64,000 nt of DNA from Tolypothrix brevis GSE-NOS-MK-07-07A (GCA_019358985.1 JAHHIJ010000023.1:36380-100379), one strand, 5' to 3'. Positions 9,503-18,910 are shown, numbered from the stretch's first letter. The notes: generated by a model not told the origin, from the sequence alone. Numbers and translations: made by a program.

Positions 9503-10267
9503 TTACCAAGGCAATCGGCTACCATCCCAGGAAAAGAACTGTCCGCTATCTTCTTGTTGAAGCTGTTCGATAACTGCTAGTAGTTGGCTAACAGTTCGCT
9601 CGACTGAGAATAATTTTTCTGCTGGTACATTCCCTTGAAATGGACGAGAAAGACGGGTATCTGTTGTACCTGGATGTAATGTCACAAGTATAGTTTTCGG
9701 GCTATTTCTACCATACTCAATCGCCACTGTTCGCATAAACATATTCAGTGCAGCTTTGGATGCTCGGTAGCCATACCATCCACCAAGTTGATTATCGCCA
9801 ATACTACCAACTTTAGCAGAAATACTCGCAAAAATGCTGCGTTCTTGATGACGAAATAGCGGTAATAAATGTTTAGCAAGTAGCACAGATGCAATACTAT
9901 TAACTTGGAAATAGCGGAGTAAATTATCTGAATTTATTTGTCTTAAGCTTTTTTCGGGTTGTATAGTTTCATGATGAAGTAATCCTACACAATTGATCGC
10001 AAAGTGGAGTTTATTGACTTCTGCGCGTATTTTTTGAACAGCTTCGTTAATCTGCGATTCGTCGGTAATATCTATTTGCAAACAAGTTAGTTTTTCCGCG
10101 TTTTCGCTTTCGAGAGTGATTAATTCTGAGGCAGATTCTCTATAAGTTGCGTAAATTTTCGCTATTCTATCATCTTGCAGAAATTTTTGGACAAAACCTA
10201 GACCAATACCTTGACTAGCTCCGACAATTAATACGTTAGCATCGTTAATTTTATTGAGAAAAGACAT
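9503..10267 (-). CDS. Short-chain dehydrogenase/reductase (CsgA-like)
   Basis: 254 aa Rossmann-fold NAD(P) oxidoreductase. Seen: nucleotide-binding GASQGIG (about residues 17-23), DITDES, the Ser of SISAKVGS, and the catalytic YGYRASK (YxxxK). Length and pattern fit C-factor/CsgA-like SDRs. The substrate is unknown. It stands alone, with family D hairpins upstream. Confidence 0.85.
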   Translation of the reverse strand: MSFLNKINDANVLIVGASQGIGLGFVQKFLQDDRIAKIYATYRESASELITLESENAEKLTCLQIDITDESQINEAVQKIRAEVNKLHFAINCVGLLHHETIQPEKSLRQINSDNLLRYFQVNSIASVLLAKHLLPLFRHQERSIFASISAKVGSIGDNQLGGWYGYRASKAALNMFMRTVAIEYGRNSPKTILVTLHPGTTDTRLSRPFQGNVPAEKLFSVERTVSQLLAVIEQLQQEDSGQFFSWDGSRLPW

Positions 10268-10275
10268 TGGTATTC

Positions 10276-10363
10276 GTAGTGAGGACTTCAGTCCTCTTAT
10301 TATACCGTAGTGAGGACTTCAGTCCTCTTATTATACTAGGAAGACGACTGAAGTCGTCACTAC
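10276..10363. repeat. Repeat family D: paired hairpins
   Basis: Two direct copies of GTAGTGAGGACTTCAGTCCTC (10276 and 10307) face an inverted GACGACTGAAGTCGTCACTAC ending at 10363. Each is a small hairpin and the outer GTAGTGA/TCACTAC ends are complementary. The last copy overlaps the mnmE stop codon (10360-10362). Related copies lie at 22268-22325 and about 32359. Confidence 0.8.
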
Positions 10364-11748
10364 TTACCAATACAAAATTTATGAAAAATCCGGTCTAGGA
10401 CTGATTCCGTAACTTCCTCACCTGTAATTTCTCCTAATGCATAAATTGCGCTTCTCAAGTCAATTGTCCAAAAATCAAAAGGCAATTGTTGGGCAATTGT
10501 TGCTTGCACTTGTTCTAATGATATTTTAGCTTCTGTTAACGCGGCTGCTTGTCTTTGATTAATTGCAAAATCCATATCAGCAGCTTGGACTTTTCCGGTT
10601 TGAACTATCTCTAAAATAGCTGTTTCTAAAGCATCAATTCCTTGATTATTAGCTGCTGCGGTTTGAACAACTTGGCTAATATTTTTCGGATATTCAATAG
10701 ATGCAATATGCTGGGTTTCTACAAGGTCGATTTTATTGAGAACCAAAATTAAGGGACGGTGTTGCACTTGAGAATAAATTTCCGCATCGCTTTTCGTCCA
10801 ACCTGCGGAAGCGTCGATGGTGAGCAATACTAAATCAGCCGCACTTGCAGCACGACGCGATCGCTCGACGCCAATTTTCTCTACTTGGTCAATGGTATCA
10901 CGTATACCAGCCGTATCTAGTACTTGCACGGGTATTCCACCGACAACTAGCTGCGATTCAACTACATCGCGGGTGGTTCCGGGCAAATCAGTAACAATAG
11001 CGCGATCGCTTTGACTCCATGCATTCAACAAGCTCGATTTTCCCACATTCGGACGCCCGACAATCGCCACTTTTAAGCCTGTGCGTAGCAGTTCGCCTTT
11101 TTCTGATGTTGCTAATAGCTTAATTATTTCTGCGCTAATTTTCTCAATTTCTGATATGATTACTTTATCATCCAACGGAGGTAAGTCTTCCTCAAAGTCA
11201 ATACGAGCTTCGATTTCCGCTAAGATATCCAAGCAGTTAGCGCGTAACTGCCGGATGGGATGAGCTAATTTCCCCTGCAAACCAGCTAATGCTGCAAGTG
11301 CAGCTTGGGGAGATTTTGCACCCACTAAATCAGCAACACTCTCAGCTTGAGTTAAATCTAGTCGCCCATTTAAAAAGGCGCGGAGGGTAAATTCTCCCGG
11401 TTGAGCCAGTCTTGCGCCACTTTCCAAACACAGTTGCAACACCTGCTGCACGGCGATAATTCCCCCGTGGCAATGAAATTCTACCACATCTTCACGAGTG
11501 TAAGACCGGGGTGCTTTCATAATTAGCAAGAGTGCTTCATCCACGAGTACTGCGGAAAGCGGATGGCGAATGTAACCGTAGAGAATGCGGTGAGATTCCC
11601 AAATTTGATGCCCAGGTGCATGAAAAAGAGTTTGGGCGATTTGCAAAGCTTTATTACCAGATAAGCGCACAATTCCCACACTACCCTGTTGGGGAACAAC
11701 AGCAGTAGCTATAGCCGCGATGGTGCCAATTGTAGCAAATTCCGACAT
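10360..11748 (-). CDS. mnmE: tRNA modification GTPase MnmE
   Basis: 462 aa, full length. With MnmG it forms the cmnm5 modification on U34 of certain tRNAs. Seen: N-terminal tetrahydrofolate-binding domain, G domain with GRPNVGKSS (P-loop), [12 protein letters not shown] and NKID, then the C-terminal CIGK, whose Cys is the conserved MnmE motif. The start [16 protein letters not shown] is typical of cyanobacterial MnmE. Monocistronic here. Its stop is embedded in a family D hairpin. Confidence 0.96.
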   Translation of the reverse strand: MSEFATIGTIAAIATAVVPQQGSVGIVRLSGNKALQIAQTLFHAPGHQIWESHRILYGYIRHPLSAVLVDEALLLIMKAPRSYTREDVVEFHCHGGIIAVQQVLQLCLESGARLAQPGEFTLRAFLNGRLDLTQAESVADLVGAKSPQAALAALAGLQGKLAHPIRQLRANCLDILAEIEARIDFEEDLPPLDDKVIISEIEKISAEIIKLLATSEKGELLRTGLKVAIVGRPNVGKSSLLNAWSQSDRAIVTDLPGTTRDVVESQLVVGGIPVQVLDTAGIRDTIDQVEKIGVERSRRAASAADLVLLTIDASAGWTKSDAEIYSQVQHRPLILVLNKIDLVETQHIASIEYPKNISQVVQTAAANNQGIDALETAILEIVQTGKVQAADMDFAINQRQAAALTEAKISLEQVQATIAQQLPFDFWTIDLRSAIYALGEITGEEVTESVLDRIFHKFCIGK

Positions 11749-11865
11749 GAGCGCTTCTTCAACTAAAATTATTTCATCTATTGGCTAGGGTAGCAAGAGT
11801 GCGATCGCTATTTGCGTTAGATATACCAAATTGACAAGGTAAAATTTATCTGGAGGGTAATAAAC

Positions 11866-11965
11866 TCATGTCCGTTTAATTAACAGTAATAAAAACCTAC
11901 TACCGTCGTAGAGACGTTCCGGCGGAACGTCTTTACAATTGTAAGTAATAAACCTGTCATGATAT
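11866..11965. repeat. Family A element, near full length, reverse orientation
   Basis: Runs from TCATGTCCGTTTAATTAACA through the palindromic core to ACCTGTCATGATAT, with the inverted termini of family A. It sits between mnmE and the small gene at 12064. Nothing else is recognised in 11749-12057 except a short direct/inverted run of ATAACTCATAACTCATT. Confidence 0.75.
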
Positions 11966-12063
11966 AACTCTTTAACAAACACGTTTGTATAAAGTGAAGA
12001 GTTAGGAGCATAGAATAAAAACTATAACTCATAACTCATTATTTTGAGATAAAGGAGTTGACT

Positions 12064-12264
12064 GTGGAGCAAAAGATTAATTGCGCTGAAGCCTGTGTTA
12101 ACGGGTGCGTTTTGGGTGATAAATGCCCTAATTTAGAGTTTAAAGAAGCGACATCACAATTTATCCAAGAGACTTCTTTAGATAAAATGTTGGAGATGGC
12201 GGAAGCTGCACGACTCAAAAAACTTACAGAACCCCCAAAATGGATTTTGCCTGAAGATATTTAA
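12064..12264 (+). CDS. Small cysteine-rich protein of unknown function
   Basis: About 66 aa. The N-terminus carries four cysteines spaced C-x3-C-x3-C-x5-C (NCAEACVNGCVLGDKC), which suggests metal or Fe-S binding. The rest is a helical, charged tail ending in PPKWILPEDI. GTG at 12064 is preferred because AAAGGAG ends 6 bases before it; a TTG at 12058 would touch that site. Family not recognised. It precedes a cyclic-nucleotide-binding protein on the same strand, with a repeat between. Confidence 0.6.
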   Translation: MEQKINCAEACVNGCVLGDKCPNLEFKEATSQFIQETSLDKMLEMAEAARLKKLTEPPKWILPEDI

Positions 12265-12276
12265 AAGTTCCAACTG

Positions 12277-12305
12277 GTAGAGACGTTCCGGTGGAACGTC
12301 TCTAC
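12277..12305. repeat. Isolated family A core palindrome
   Basis: GTAGAGACGTTCC and GGAACGTCTCTAC arms around GGT, placed just behind the stop of the preceding small gene. Confidence 0.75.
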
Positions 12306-12422
12306 GTTCAGCCAAACAGTTTGGAATTATCTTAACCAAATCTTAGCCATTTCTCAATCTTTTATTAATGTTGAAGGTGTGATTAAGCCTTAAACTTCCC
12401 TTGTAGCTAGAGCAACAAATTC

Positions 12423-12791
12423 ATGTTAACTGCTGTACAAACCATAACCATCTTCCAAAAGCAACCCGAACCTAAGGTATTTGCAACTGGTCAAGTCATT
12501 TTTGAGGAAGGACAACCTGGAGATGTGATGTACGGTGTTCTGGAAGGAGAAGTTGACATCTCCGTTAATGGCAAAATTGTTGAGACGATTAAAGCCGGAG
12601 ATGTGTTTGGTACTGGTGCCCTCGTCGGCATAAATAATAGAACTTATACAGCGACAGCTAAAAATGACTGCAAGCTGGGTTTTCTCAATGAGGAACGCTT
12701 TTTGTTTGCTGTTCAAGAAACACCGATGTTTGCCTTGGAAGTATTGCGAAGCTACTCTAAACGCTTAAGTAGCTTGGAACATCAGTTATAA
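12423..12791 (+). CDS. Single cyclic-nucleotide-binding domain protein
   Basis: 122 aa, essentially one CNMP-binding beta-roll. Seen: FATGQVIFEEGQPGDVMYGVLEGEVDISVNGK and GDVFGTGALV, followed by the C-helix. No helix-turn-helix follows, so it is not a complete Crp/Fnr regulator; it may be a sensor that acts through a partner. The phosphate-binding cassette (usual RxA motif) is not clear, so ligand binding is uncertain. Confidence 0.8.
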   Translation: MLTAVQTITIFQKQPEPKVFATGQVIFEEGQPGDVMYGVLEGEVDISVNGKIVETIKAGDVFGTGALVGINNRTYTATAKNDCKLGFLNEERFLFAVQETPMFALEVLRSYSKRLSSLEHQL

Positions 12792-12917
12792 GATGTCTAC
12801 AGCGATTCCCATATTCATGAGTAACCGCAGATGAAGATAGATAAACGCTGATGGACGCAGATAAATTTGGACTTCAGCAGACTAGGAAACGCTATAATAG
12901 TCAGGATATTGCGTTTG

Positions 12918-13607
12918 CTAAATTAAATCTGGCTCAATATTTAATTCTGGCAGTTTTGCGGATAAGCGATCGCTTGTTTCTTCAGCCAATTCTTTCTGCT
13001 GACGTTCATGCTGCGCTTCTTCTTCTGAAGTTGTAACCAGTTGTCCTTCAGAAGTGAAAAAGCGTAACTTTTCTTCATACACTCCCAAATATAACCCTAG
13101 CTGCTGACTCCACAACCAGTTTAGGGGATTTGGTTGTAATGGTTGATATTCACCACCTACCAAAATAAATCCAGCAAATTCTAAATTATTTGGATCAAAC
13201 CAAAAGTAATCTGGTGTGCGAAAAGTATCTTGATAAATTTGTTTTTTTAAACCTTTATCAACTGCCGCTGTTGAATCGGAAAGAAGCTCTACAATCACGT
13301 TGGGATATTTGCCGTCTTCTTCCCAAACAACCCAACTTTTGCGGGGTTTGCGTTCAGTTCCCAGTGCGACAAAAAAATCTACTGCGCGAAAGTCTTCTGC
13401 TTTGGGCTGGCGTGAACTATAGTAGACGGTGAGATTACCCGATGCATAGAAATCGTTCCGGTTTTGCCACAACCACTCAATAGACTCGATTAGCAGCGTC
13501 ATTTGCTCTCGTTGTAAGTCAGATTCCAAAGGTGGTTCATCACTATGTAAATCCCCGGTCGGAAATATAACATCTTTTGGCGTTTCAAAATCTTTGGGGA
13601 CAGACAT
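12918..13607 (-). CDS. Uma2-family (DUF820) putative endonuclease
   Basis: 229 aa. Residues such as YYSSRQPKAEDFRAVDFFVALG, PNVIVELLSDSTAAVDKG and LKKQIYQDTFRTPDYFWFDP match the PD-(D/E)XK-like Uma2 family, abundant in cyanobacteria and often repeated per genome. The activity is inferred from the fold. The C-terminal helix is Glu/Gln-rich (coiled coil). Monocistronic. Confidence 0.88.
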   Translation of the reverse strand: MSVPKDFETPKDVIFPTGDLHSDEPPLESDLQREQMTLLIESIEWLWQNRNDFYASGNLTVYYSSRQPKAEDFRAVDFFVALGTERKPRKSWVVWEEDGKYPNVIVELLSDSTAAVDKGLKKQIYQDTFRTPDYFWFDPNNLEFAGFILVGGEYQPLQPNPLNWLWSQQLGLYLGVYEEKLRFFTSEGQLVTTSEEEAQHERQQKELAEETSDRLSAKLPELNIEPDLI

Positions 13608-13706
13608 GGTGGCTAGTCTCTAACTGGTATAAGTTTAGCGTATCAGTGAGGCGGGATTTCTGTTGGTGAGAGCGAACTTGAATAACTATGATTAATATGG
13701 TAATTA

Positions 13707-13729
13707 ATAGTATCATAAAATGATACTAT
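13707..13729. promoter_or_regulatory. Perfect palindrome, probable hicAB operator
   Basis: Arms ATAGTATCAT and ATGATACTAT (10 bp) around AAA end 3 bases before the hicA ATG at 13733. HicB antitoxins repress their own promoter through such inverted repeats, but this HicB ends in an Arc-type ribbon-helix-helix, so binding here is an inference. Confidence 0.65.
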
Positions 13730-13732
13730 ATA

Positions 13733-14002
13733 ATGGGACTTAACACTAAACACCAAAAAACGCTCAATGCTATTTTTGAGAATCCTGTCAAATCTAATAT
13801 TTCTTGGAATGATGTTGAGACTATGCTAATTGCTCTTGGTGCAGAAGTATCAGAGGGTTCAGGATCAAGAGTAAAAGTAGCTCTTAAGGAAATAAGAGCG
13901 GTTTTTCACAGACCACATCCAGAGAAAGAAACAGATAAAGGTGCGATTAAATCAGTACGACGTTTTTTGACAGAAGCAGGAGTGACAAATGATGAATTAT
14001 AA
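13733..14002 (+). CDS. hicA: HicA-type toxin (mRNA interferase)
   Basis: 89 aa double-stranded-RNA-binding fold toxin that cleaves mRNA when free. Seen: SWNDVETMLIALGAEVSEGSGSRVKV and the catalytic-His region AVFHRPHPEKETDKGAI, then RRFLTEAGV. It overlaps hicB by 14 bases, which indicates translational coupling. Confidence 0.92.
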   Translation: MGLNTKHQKTLNAIFENPVKSNISWNDVETMLIALGAEVSEGSGSRVKVALKEIRAVFHRPHPEKETDKGAIKSVRRFLTEAGVTNDEL

Positions 14003-14306
14003 AGGTTATGAAGCAGTTGTAGAATTTGATGAAGACGCAGAAATCTTTCATGGTGAAGTAATTAATCTTAGAGATGTGATAACTTTTCAAGGTGAGACTG
14101 TACAAGAATTGAAACAAGCATTTCGTGATTCAGTAGATGTTTATTTGGATTTTTGTAAAGAACGTGGTGAGGAAGCTGAAAAACCATTTTCAGGTAAGTT
14201 TGTAGTCAGAATTAATCCGAGCTTACATAAAGAAATTTCAATCAAAGCAAAGAAAGAAGGACAAAGTTTAAATTCTTGGATAGAAAAGCGCTTGTGTGAA
14301 GTTTAA
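13989..14306 (+). CDS. hicB: HicB-type antitoxin with ribbon-helix-helix C-terminus
   Basis: 105 aa. The N-terminal MNYKGYEAVVEFDEDAEIFHGEVINLRDVITFQGETV is the HicB degraded-RNase-H-like domain. The C-terminal VRINPSLHKEISIKAKKEGQSLNSWIEKRL is an Arc/MetJ-type DNA-binding motif. It neutralises HicA and probably represses the operon through the palindrome upstream of hicA. Confidence 0.92.
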   Translation: MMNYKGYEAVVEFDEDAEIFHGEVINLRDVITFQGETVQELKQAFRDSVDVYLDFCKERGEEAEKPFSGKFVVRINPSLHKEISIKAKKEGQSLNSWIEKRLCEV

Positions 14307-14353
14307 GGATTAATTTTTCTGTTCAAAATAAGAAAATACAATGTTTAATGAAA

Positions 14354-14374
14354 AACCCGCCATAATAGCGGGTT
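14354..14374. terminator. Bidirectional terminator between convergent hicB and SDR gene
   Basis: Stem AACCCGC/GCGGGTT (7 bp) with loop CATAATA. It is flanked by AAAAA on the left (a U-run for the minus strand) and ATTT on the right. It lies between two converging genes. Confidence 0.75.
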
Positions 14375-14402
14375 ATTTCGAGTAGTTCACAAGTGAAAAA
14401 TA

Positions 14403-15224
14403 TTACTTATGTTTTGCTTCATGCATATCTCTAACTATCTTTGCTACTAGCTTTCTACTGGGAGAGTATTTAATGGATTGAGCGAGTATTTTATTTCTAA
14501 TCCCAGGAATGACAACAGTTTTCTTTGCCATTAAACCACGATAGCCAATTTCGGCTACAGTTCGTGTATCCATCATCCGTCCAGAACTAGCAATTTTCGC
14601 TTTTTCCATTGCTGCTGCTTGTTGAAATCCCGTTGCTGTCGGTCCTGGACAAAGAACAGTGACGGTGACACCTGTACCTTCTAATTCATTAGCGATCGCT
14701 TCGGAGAATGATAACACATAAGCTTTCGTTGCAAAATAAACTGCCATCATCGGTCCTGGTTGAAAAGCCGCAGTTGAGGCAACATTTAATATTCTCCCAT
14801 AACCCTGCTTCACCATGTCTTTGACAAATAACTTTGTTAAATGAGTGATACACGCTGCATTTACTTGTATCATATCCAATTCAGCGTTGATATCGGTTTG
14901 GTGAAATAATCCATAAGTCCCAAATCCTGCATTGTTCACCAAAACATCAACCTTAATAGATGTTTCTTGTAACTCGGAATAAATTTCTTCTCTAGATGCT
15001 GGTTTAGATAAATCCTTGACAATAATTTTCACAGCAATGTGATATTTTGGCGGAAATTCCTCCGCAATTTGCGTAAGTTTTTCTTTTTGTTTGTCTACTA
15101 ATACAAGATTGTAACCATTTTCCGCAAAAATGCAAGCTAACTCGTAACCGATTCCACTGGATGCACCAGTAATAAGAGCAGTTTTTTTCTGCTGATTTTG
15201 GTATGTGGTGTTCAGATATGACAT
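14403..15224 (-). CDS. Short-chain dehydrogenase/reductase
   Basis: 273 aa classical SDR. Seen: TGASSGIG (about residues 18-25), NNAGFGTYG, the Ser of NVASTAAF and YFATKAY (YxxxK). The C-terminal basic segment resembles the DltE/YqjQ-like group. The substrate is unknown. Convergent with hicAB. Confidence 0.88.
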   Translation of the reverse strand: MSYLNTTYQNQQKKTALITGASSGIGYELACIFAENGYNLVLVDKQKEKLTQIAEEFPPKYHIAVKIIVKDLSKPASREEIYSELQETSIKVDVLVNNAGFGTYGLFHQTDINAELDMIQVNAACITHLTKLFVKDMVKQGYGRILNVASTAAFQPGPMMAVYFATKAYVLSFSEAIANELEGTGVTVTVLCPGPTATGFQQAAAMEKAKIASSGRMMDTRTVAEIGYRGLMAKKTVVIPGIRNKILAQSIKYSPSRKLVAKIVRDMHEAKHK

Positions 15225-15957
15225 CCAATTGAAATCCTATTAACTATCGATATTTTCTATATTAGGTGATTACTTTTGTGGGCTGTAGTGCTTTTAGTCA
15301 TAGTTGCAATTAAAACGTTAGACTTTGAAGGCAACTATCCTTTATCAGTAAGCATTGTAGAAAATTTTATTAATTTTAAACTTGAGATTTAACTAACTAT
15401 AATAATACGTTATAAACAAAAAAGATTTTAAACAAAGTTATAAAAATTACATTTTATCTTGAGTTAATATATTTTTTTAAATTCTCAAAAATATCAGAAT
15501 ATATAATTTTTTCCGTTAAATAAAACTAAAATGGTTCGCTGATAACATTGCCATGTTTGATACAAAGAGACGTTCCACCGGAACGTCTCTCAATTGTTAA
15601 GAGAGGGAAAGGTTAAAGGGAAAAGGTACGGAAATAAAATAGCGCAAAGTTGGCTCTTTCTTCGGTTTGAGTCCCGTCAACCTTTGTAAGAACGAATTTA
15701 TTCAAATAACTCTATATTTCTTCCCCTTTCCCCCTTCCCCTTTCCCCTTTACCCCTCTTTTTCATAGGTAATACCTGACGAATGAATATTGCAATTTTGG
15801 CAGATTTTTTAACAATTGTTGTAAAACTTTAAATTGTACTGATTAGGTAGCAATACTATAGCGGTTTGCACTTGTATGAAATACAGATTGTAGAGACGTT
15901 GCACTGCAACGTCTTTAAATTAACCGTCAGGATGTATTTGATTCAAACGAGGACTAA
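15225..15957. other. Non-coding 730-bp stretch with repeat cores
   Basis: Very AT-rich to about 15530. At 15566-15590 lies a perfect palindrome with arms AGAGACGTTCC/GGAACGTCTCT. Next come purine-rich AAAGGGAAAAGG and pyrimidine-rich CCCTTTCCCC tracts (about 15600-15760) that could pair. At 15891-15917 there is a variant palindrome GAGACGTTGCACTGCAACGTC. No gene seen. Confidence 0.6.
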
Positions 15958-17208
15958 CTAATTAGTTGCTTTTTCTAGCCAGACTTCTACATCATCTGCA
16001 AGCAACTTATCTGCTGCTTCTAACATTGATGCTGCGATGTCTTTCAAGTCTTCGCGGTTGTTCAAGTAAGTTTTTAAGGCTGACATCGGATCGATGCTAC
16101 TACTTGCGCTTAATTCGGGGATACGGGGACGAGCTAATTGACTGACTAATTCTGGTTGAATGCTGTAAGTGTGCGCTGTAGTTAAAGCGTCATGCAGTGA
16201 AGCGTTATCAATTAGATCCAACTGTTCGGAGCGAAGTTTGTAAATGAGTCTAACTACTGCGTCTTCTATATCATATTTAGCGATCGCTTTGGTGATAACT
16301 CCCTGGGGATCTTCTGCCTTGGATACATCGACTTCAATCGTCCGAAAAGTCCGCACATCCAAACGGCAAAATTCCCATTGAGCGTTACCTCGCTCCAATT
16401 CTACCATCACATAACCTTTATCTTCTTTTTCTTCACTAAAATCCACCCGCTCAATACTTCCGGGATAAATCACCGGCGGATCGTTAGATTTATTCAAATT
16501 TTGATGTTTGTGGACGTGTCCCAATGCCACATAATCAAAACAAGGTCGCGTTAACAAAGATAATGGCAGAGTAAAGCCTTTACCCACAGCCAAAAAACGC
16601 TCGGCTCCTAAAGTCGCATTATCAGCCATTAAGTGAGCTAATAACACAGTTGGCACATCGGGATCTAAACGGCGAATTTCCCCTTCTAAAACTACTCGCA
16701 AGCGTTCTGTTAATAGCTGGTTGACTTCCGCAAGTGATAAATTCTCAGTATCTTGGCGCGTCATCAGCGCCGAACGAGTCAGCCAAGGTAAAGTTATAAC
16801 TTGCACGTTTCCATTACGAGTTTGGATGTGGTGAGTAGTTAAGGTATCACCCACAACAAAACCCCGCACTGCCAAGGTGCGGTAAATACATAAACTTGCG
16901 CCTCCCTGTCCTTGGGAATGTTGGTCATGGTTTCCCACCAACAGGACTGTGGGAATGTTAGCATCCACGAGACGGTGAAACTGACTGGCAAAGGCTTCTT
17001 GTACATATGGCGGTGGTGTCGCATCCGGGAAAGCATCGCCACCGAATATCACCAAATCTACCGCATCTGTTAACGCGCGATCGATACATCGAGATAAAGT
17101 CTTGACAAAATCCTCCAACCGTGTATTTAATCCAGTTTCGGGATTGATGCGTCCGTGGGAGAAACCGCTTCCCATGTGGATATCGGATAAATGCAGGATT
17201 TTAATCAT
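15958..17208 (-). CDS. sbcD: SbcD/Mre11-type metallophosphoesterase (DNA repair exonuclease subunit)
   Basis: 416 aa. Phosphoesterase motifs are in order: HLSDIHMG, GGDAFPD, GNHD, LAHLMAD and GHVHKHQ, so all five metal-binding blocks are intact. With an SbcC-type ATPase it processes hairpins and broken ends; no sbcC is adjacent. ATG 17208 (MIKILHLSDIH) is preferred to a TTG three codons earlier. The nuclease function fits a genome so rich in palindromes, though that link is inference. Confidence 0.88.
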   Translation of the reverse strand: MIKILHLSDIHMGSGFSHGRINPETGLNTRLEDFVKTLSRCIDRALTDAVDLVIFGGDAFPDATPPPYVQEAFASQFHRLVDANIPTVLLVGNHDQHSQGQGGASLCIYRTLAVRGFVVGDTLTTHHIQTRNGNVQVITLPWLTRSALMTRQDTENLSLAEVNQLLTERLRVVLEGEIRRLDPDVPTVLLAHLMADNATLGAERFLAVGKGFTLPLSLLTRPCFDYVALGHVHKHQNLNKSNDPPVIYPGSIERVDFSEEKEDKGYVMVELERGNAQWEFCRLDVRTFRTIEVDVSKAEDPQGVITKAIAKYDIEDAVVRLIYKLRSEQLDLIDNASLHDALTTAHTYSIQPELVSQLARPRIPELSASSSIDPMSALKTYLNNREDLKDIAASMLEAADKLLADDVEVWLEKATN

Positions 17209-17215
17209 ATTTGTC

Positions 17216-17262
17216 AATGGTCAAGAGTCAATGGTCAATGGTCAATGGTCAAGAGTCAATGG
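17216..17262. repeat. Heptamer short tandem repeat (STRR type)
   Basis: Repeats of GGTCAAT/GAGTCAA just upstream of sbcD. Such 7-bp STRRs are known from heterocystous cyanobacteria. Another tract lies at 37112-37173. Confidence 0.8.
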
Positions 17263-17340
17263 TTTCTTTCTGAACTATTGGACATCTCCATAAATTAATT
17301 ATGCGTTGCCTTAAACCCTTAGACATCTCCATAAATTAAT

Positions 17341-17457
17341 AGGACTTACGCAAAGTCGAAAATGTCATACTGAGCGAAACGAAGTATCTCGGAGATTCTT
17401 CGTTTCGCTAACGCTACACTTCACTATGACAGTTTCTCGTTAAAATGCGTAAGTCCT
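17341..17457. mobile_element. Family C MITE-like element, complete
   Basis: Perfect 12-bp terminal inverted repeats AGGACTTACGCA/TGCGTAAGTCCT bound a 117-bp unit. Inner arms AGCGAAACGAAG and CTTCGTTTCGCT, and TGTCATA/TATGACA, make the whole unit one long hairpin. No coding capacity. Other copies: 29208-29329 and 55938-56028. Confidence 0.8.
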
Positions 17458-17507
17458 GATTAACTATGGCTTAGCTGAAATCCTTGTAGAGACGCGAAAT
17501 ACGAAGT

Positions 17508-17591
17508 CTCTACATTCTTTTTCACTCCTATGTCTCTTGTAGAGACGTAGCACTGCTACGTCTCTTTTCTCGTAGATGTCTATTAGACATC
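17508..17591. repeat. Family B ends, back to back, abutting cysH
   Basis: A family B unit with the core GTAGAGACGTAGCAC ends GATGTCTA at 17582. One base later TAGACATC starts a second end whose next bases CGACCGAATTTAAATATG form the 3' end of cysH. Confidence 0.65.
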
Positions 17592-17599
17592 GACCGAAT

Positions 17600-18328
17600 T
17601 TAAATATGTATACCACACTCTGTCTTACCTGTACCCCGCCAGCGTCCAGCGCGTTCGTCTTCACCTTCCCCTACTTTGGTGGTGATTGGTTCATCGCCTA
17701 TGCTGGGATAACCTTGATCATGTAGGGGGTTGTAAATAACGCCATGTTCTGCTACATAATTCCAGCTGTCTTTGCGTGTCCATGCAGCGAGGGGATTAAC
17801 TTTAATGCGTCCCTGACTATCTAATTCAAATACAGGCATATTAGCACGAGTTACCGCTTGGTCACGACGACGACCTGTAATCCAAGCAACTGTGTTTAGT
17901 TCGTCTAAACCACGTTGCAACGGCTCGATTTTTGTTACATGGTGAAATTGGGTAATGTCTGTATCCCAAAGTGCTTCGCCGTATTTAGCTGTAAAGGCTT
18001 CGCGGCTATCTACATCGGGAGTTTTGTAAGTTTTCAAGTCGAGATTATATAGTTCTTTGGCTTTAGCAACTAGTTCCAGGCTTTCAGGAAAGTGATACAG
18101 CGTATCGAGAAATATTACGGAAACTGGATGCTTGAGTTCACTATAAAGAATATGGGTGATTACTAAGTCATCCACGTTAAAAGCGCTGGTTTGCACCAAT
18201 CCAGTTGGAATATTTTTTTGTGACCATGCCAAAATATCTTTGGGATGCGCGGTTTCAAATTGCTTGTTTAGTTGCTCTAAGTCAAAATCCCCAATTTGAA
18301 AAGCAAATTCCCTGGAAGCGGTTGTCAT
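17600..18328 (-). CDS. cysH: Phosphoadenosine phosphosulfate (PAPS) reductase
   Basis: 242 aa. Reduces PAPS to sulfite with thioredoxin in assimilatory sulfate reduction. Seen: PTGLVQTSAFN (PP-loop region), TLYHFPESLELV, TGRRRDQ and the C-terminal KTECGIHI carrying the single catalytic Cys. The CC pairs of iron-sulfur APS reductases are missing, so PAPS is the likely substrate. The stop codon lies in family B repeat sequence, so the last one or two codons may be repeat-derived. Confidence 0.93.
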   Translation of the reverse strand: MTTASREFAFQIGDFDLEQLNKQFETAHPKDILAWSQKNIPTGLVQTSAFNVDDLVITHILYSELKHPVSVIFLDTLYHFPESLELVAKAKELYNLDLKTYKTPDVDSREAFTAKYGEALWDTDITQFHHVTKIEPLQRGLDELNTVAWITGRRRDQAVTRANMPVFELDSQGRIKVNPLAAWTRKDSWNYVAEHGVIYNPLHDQGYPSIGDEPITTKVGEGEDERAGRWRGTGKTECGIHI

Positions 18329-18768
18329 AATTTTTTAGTTCAATTGTTTCTACCTTGCTTAAAATTTATTTTACATTATCAAGGCACCTTTCCCGGTAGG
18401 TAATAGGGTCTTGACAAGATTCGGAAATTACTACCGAGGGGACAAGAATTCAGGACTTACGCAACTGACACCATAGTATTAATACTGTTTTTTAATTTTT
18501 TAAGAAACATACATTTTTCTCAACAATACGAAAAATCATCAATGTTAGTCTGCCTGTGCCGGCTTCATTTCCTATACCTAAATAGACATTATGAAGTAGA
18601 AAAGATGTAGAGACGTAGCAATGCTACCTCTAATCAAGGGTTTCGGGCAACGCATAATAAAATTGCATTTACTAAGAAAGTTTACAATTATTTAAGTTAT
18701 GTTCTCATTTTATTCATAATACATATTTATACTGATATCTTTATGAAATCCTTAAAAATCTACTAATT
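18329..18768. other. Non-coding stretch with family C and B fragments
   Basis: Contains a lone family C end AGGACTTACGCAACTG (about 18452), then a family B core GATGTAGAGACGTAGCAATG with TCAAGGGTTTCGGGCAACGCATAATAAAATT (about 18604-18665). The rest is AT-rich leader before the small ORF at 18769. Confidence 0.5.
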
Positions 18769-18873
18769 ATGAACGATTCAAAATCTTCCAACCCTTTGAA
18801 AGAGTCTTTATTGATGGGCGTTTTAGTTATGCTAACCAGCGCTGGTGTCATCACCATCATGAATATGCTCTAA
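18769..18873 (+). CDS. Putative 34-aa single-helix membrane protein
   Basis: A short polar N-terminus (MNDSKSSNPLKES) is followed by one hydrophobic segment (LLMGVLVMLTSAGVITIMNML). It is followed 37 bases later by a strong terminator, which argues for a real transcript. Small one-helix proteins are common in photosynthetic complexes, but I do not recognise this one. No clear Shine-Dalgarno. Confidence 0.4.
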   Translation: MNDSKSSNPLKESLLMGVLVMLTSAGVITIMNML

Positions 18874-18910
18874 GTTAAAGACTGTAAAGTTTTGTAAAAA
18901 GTAAGTTCGT

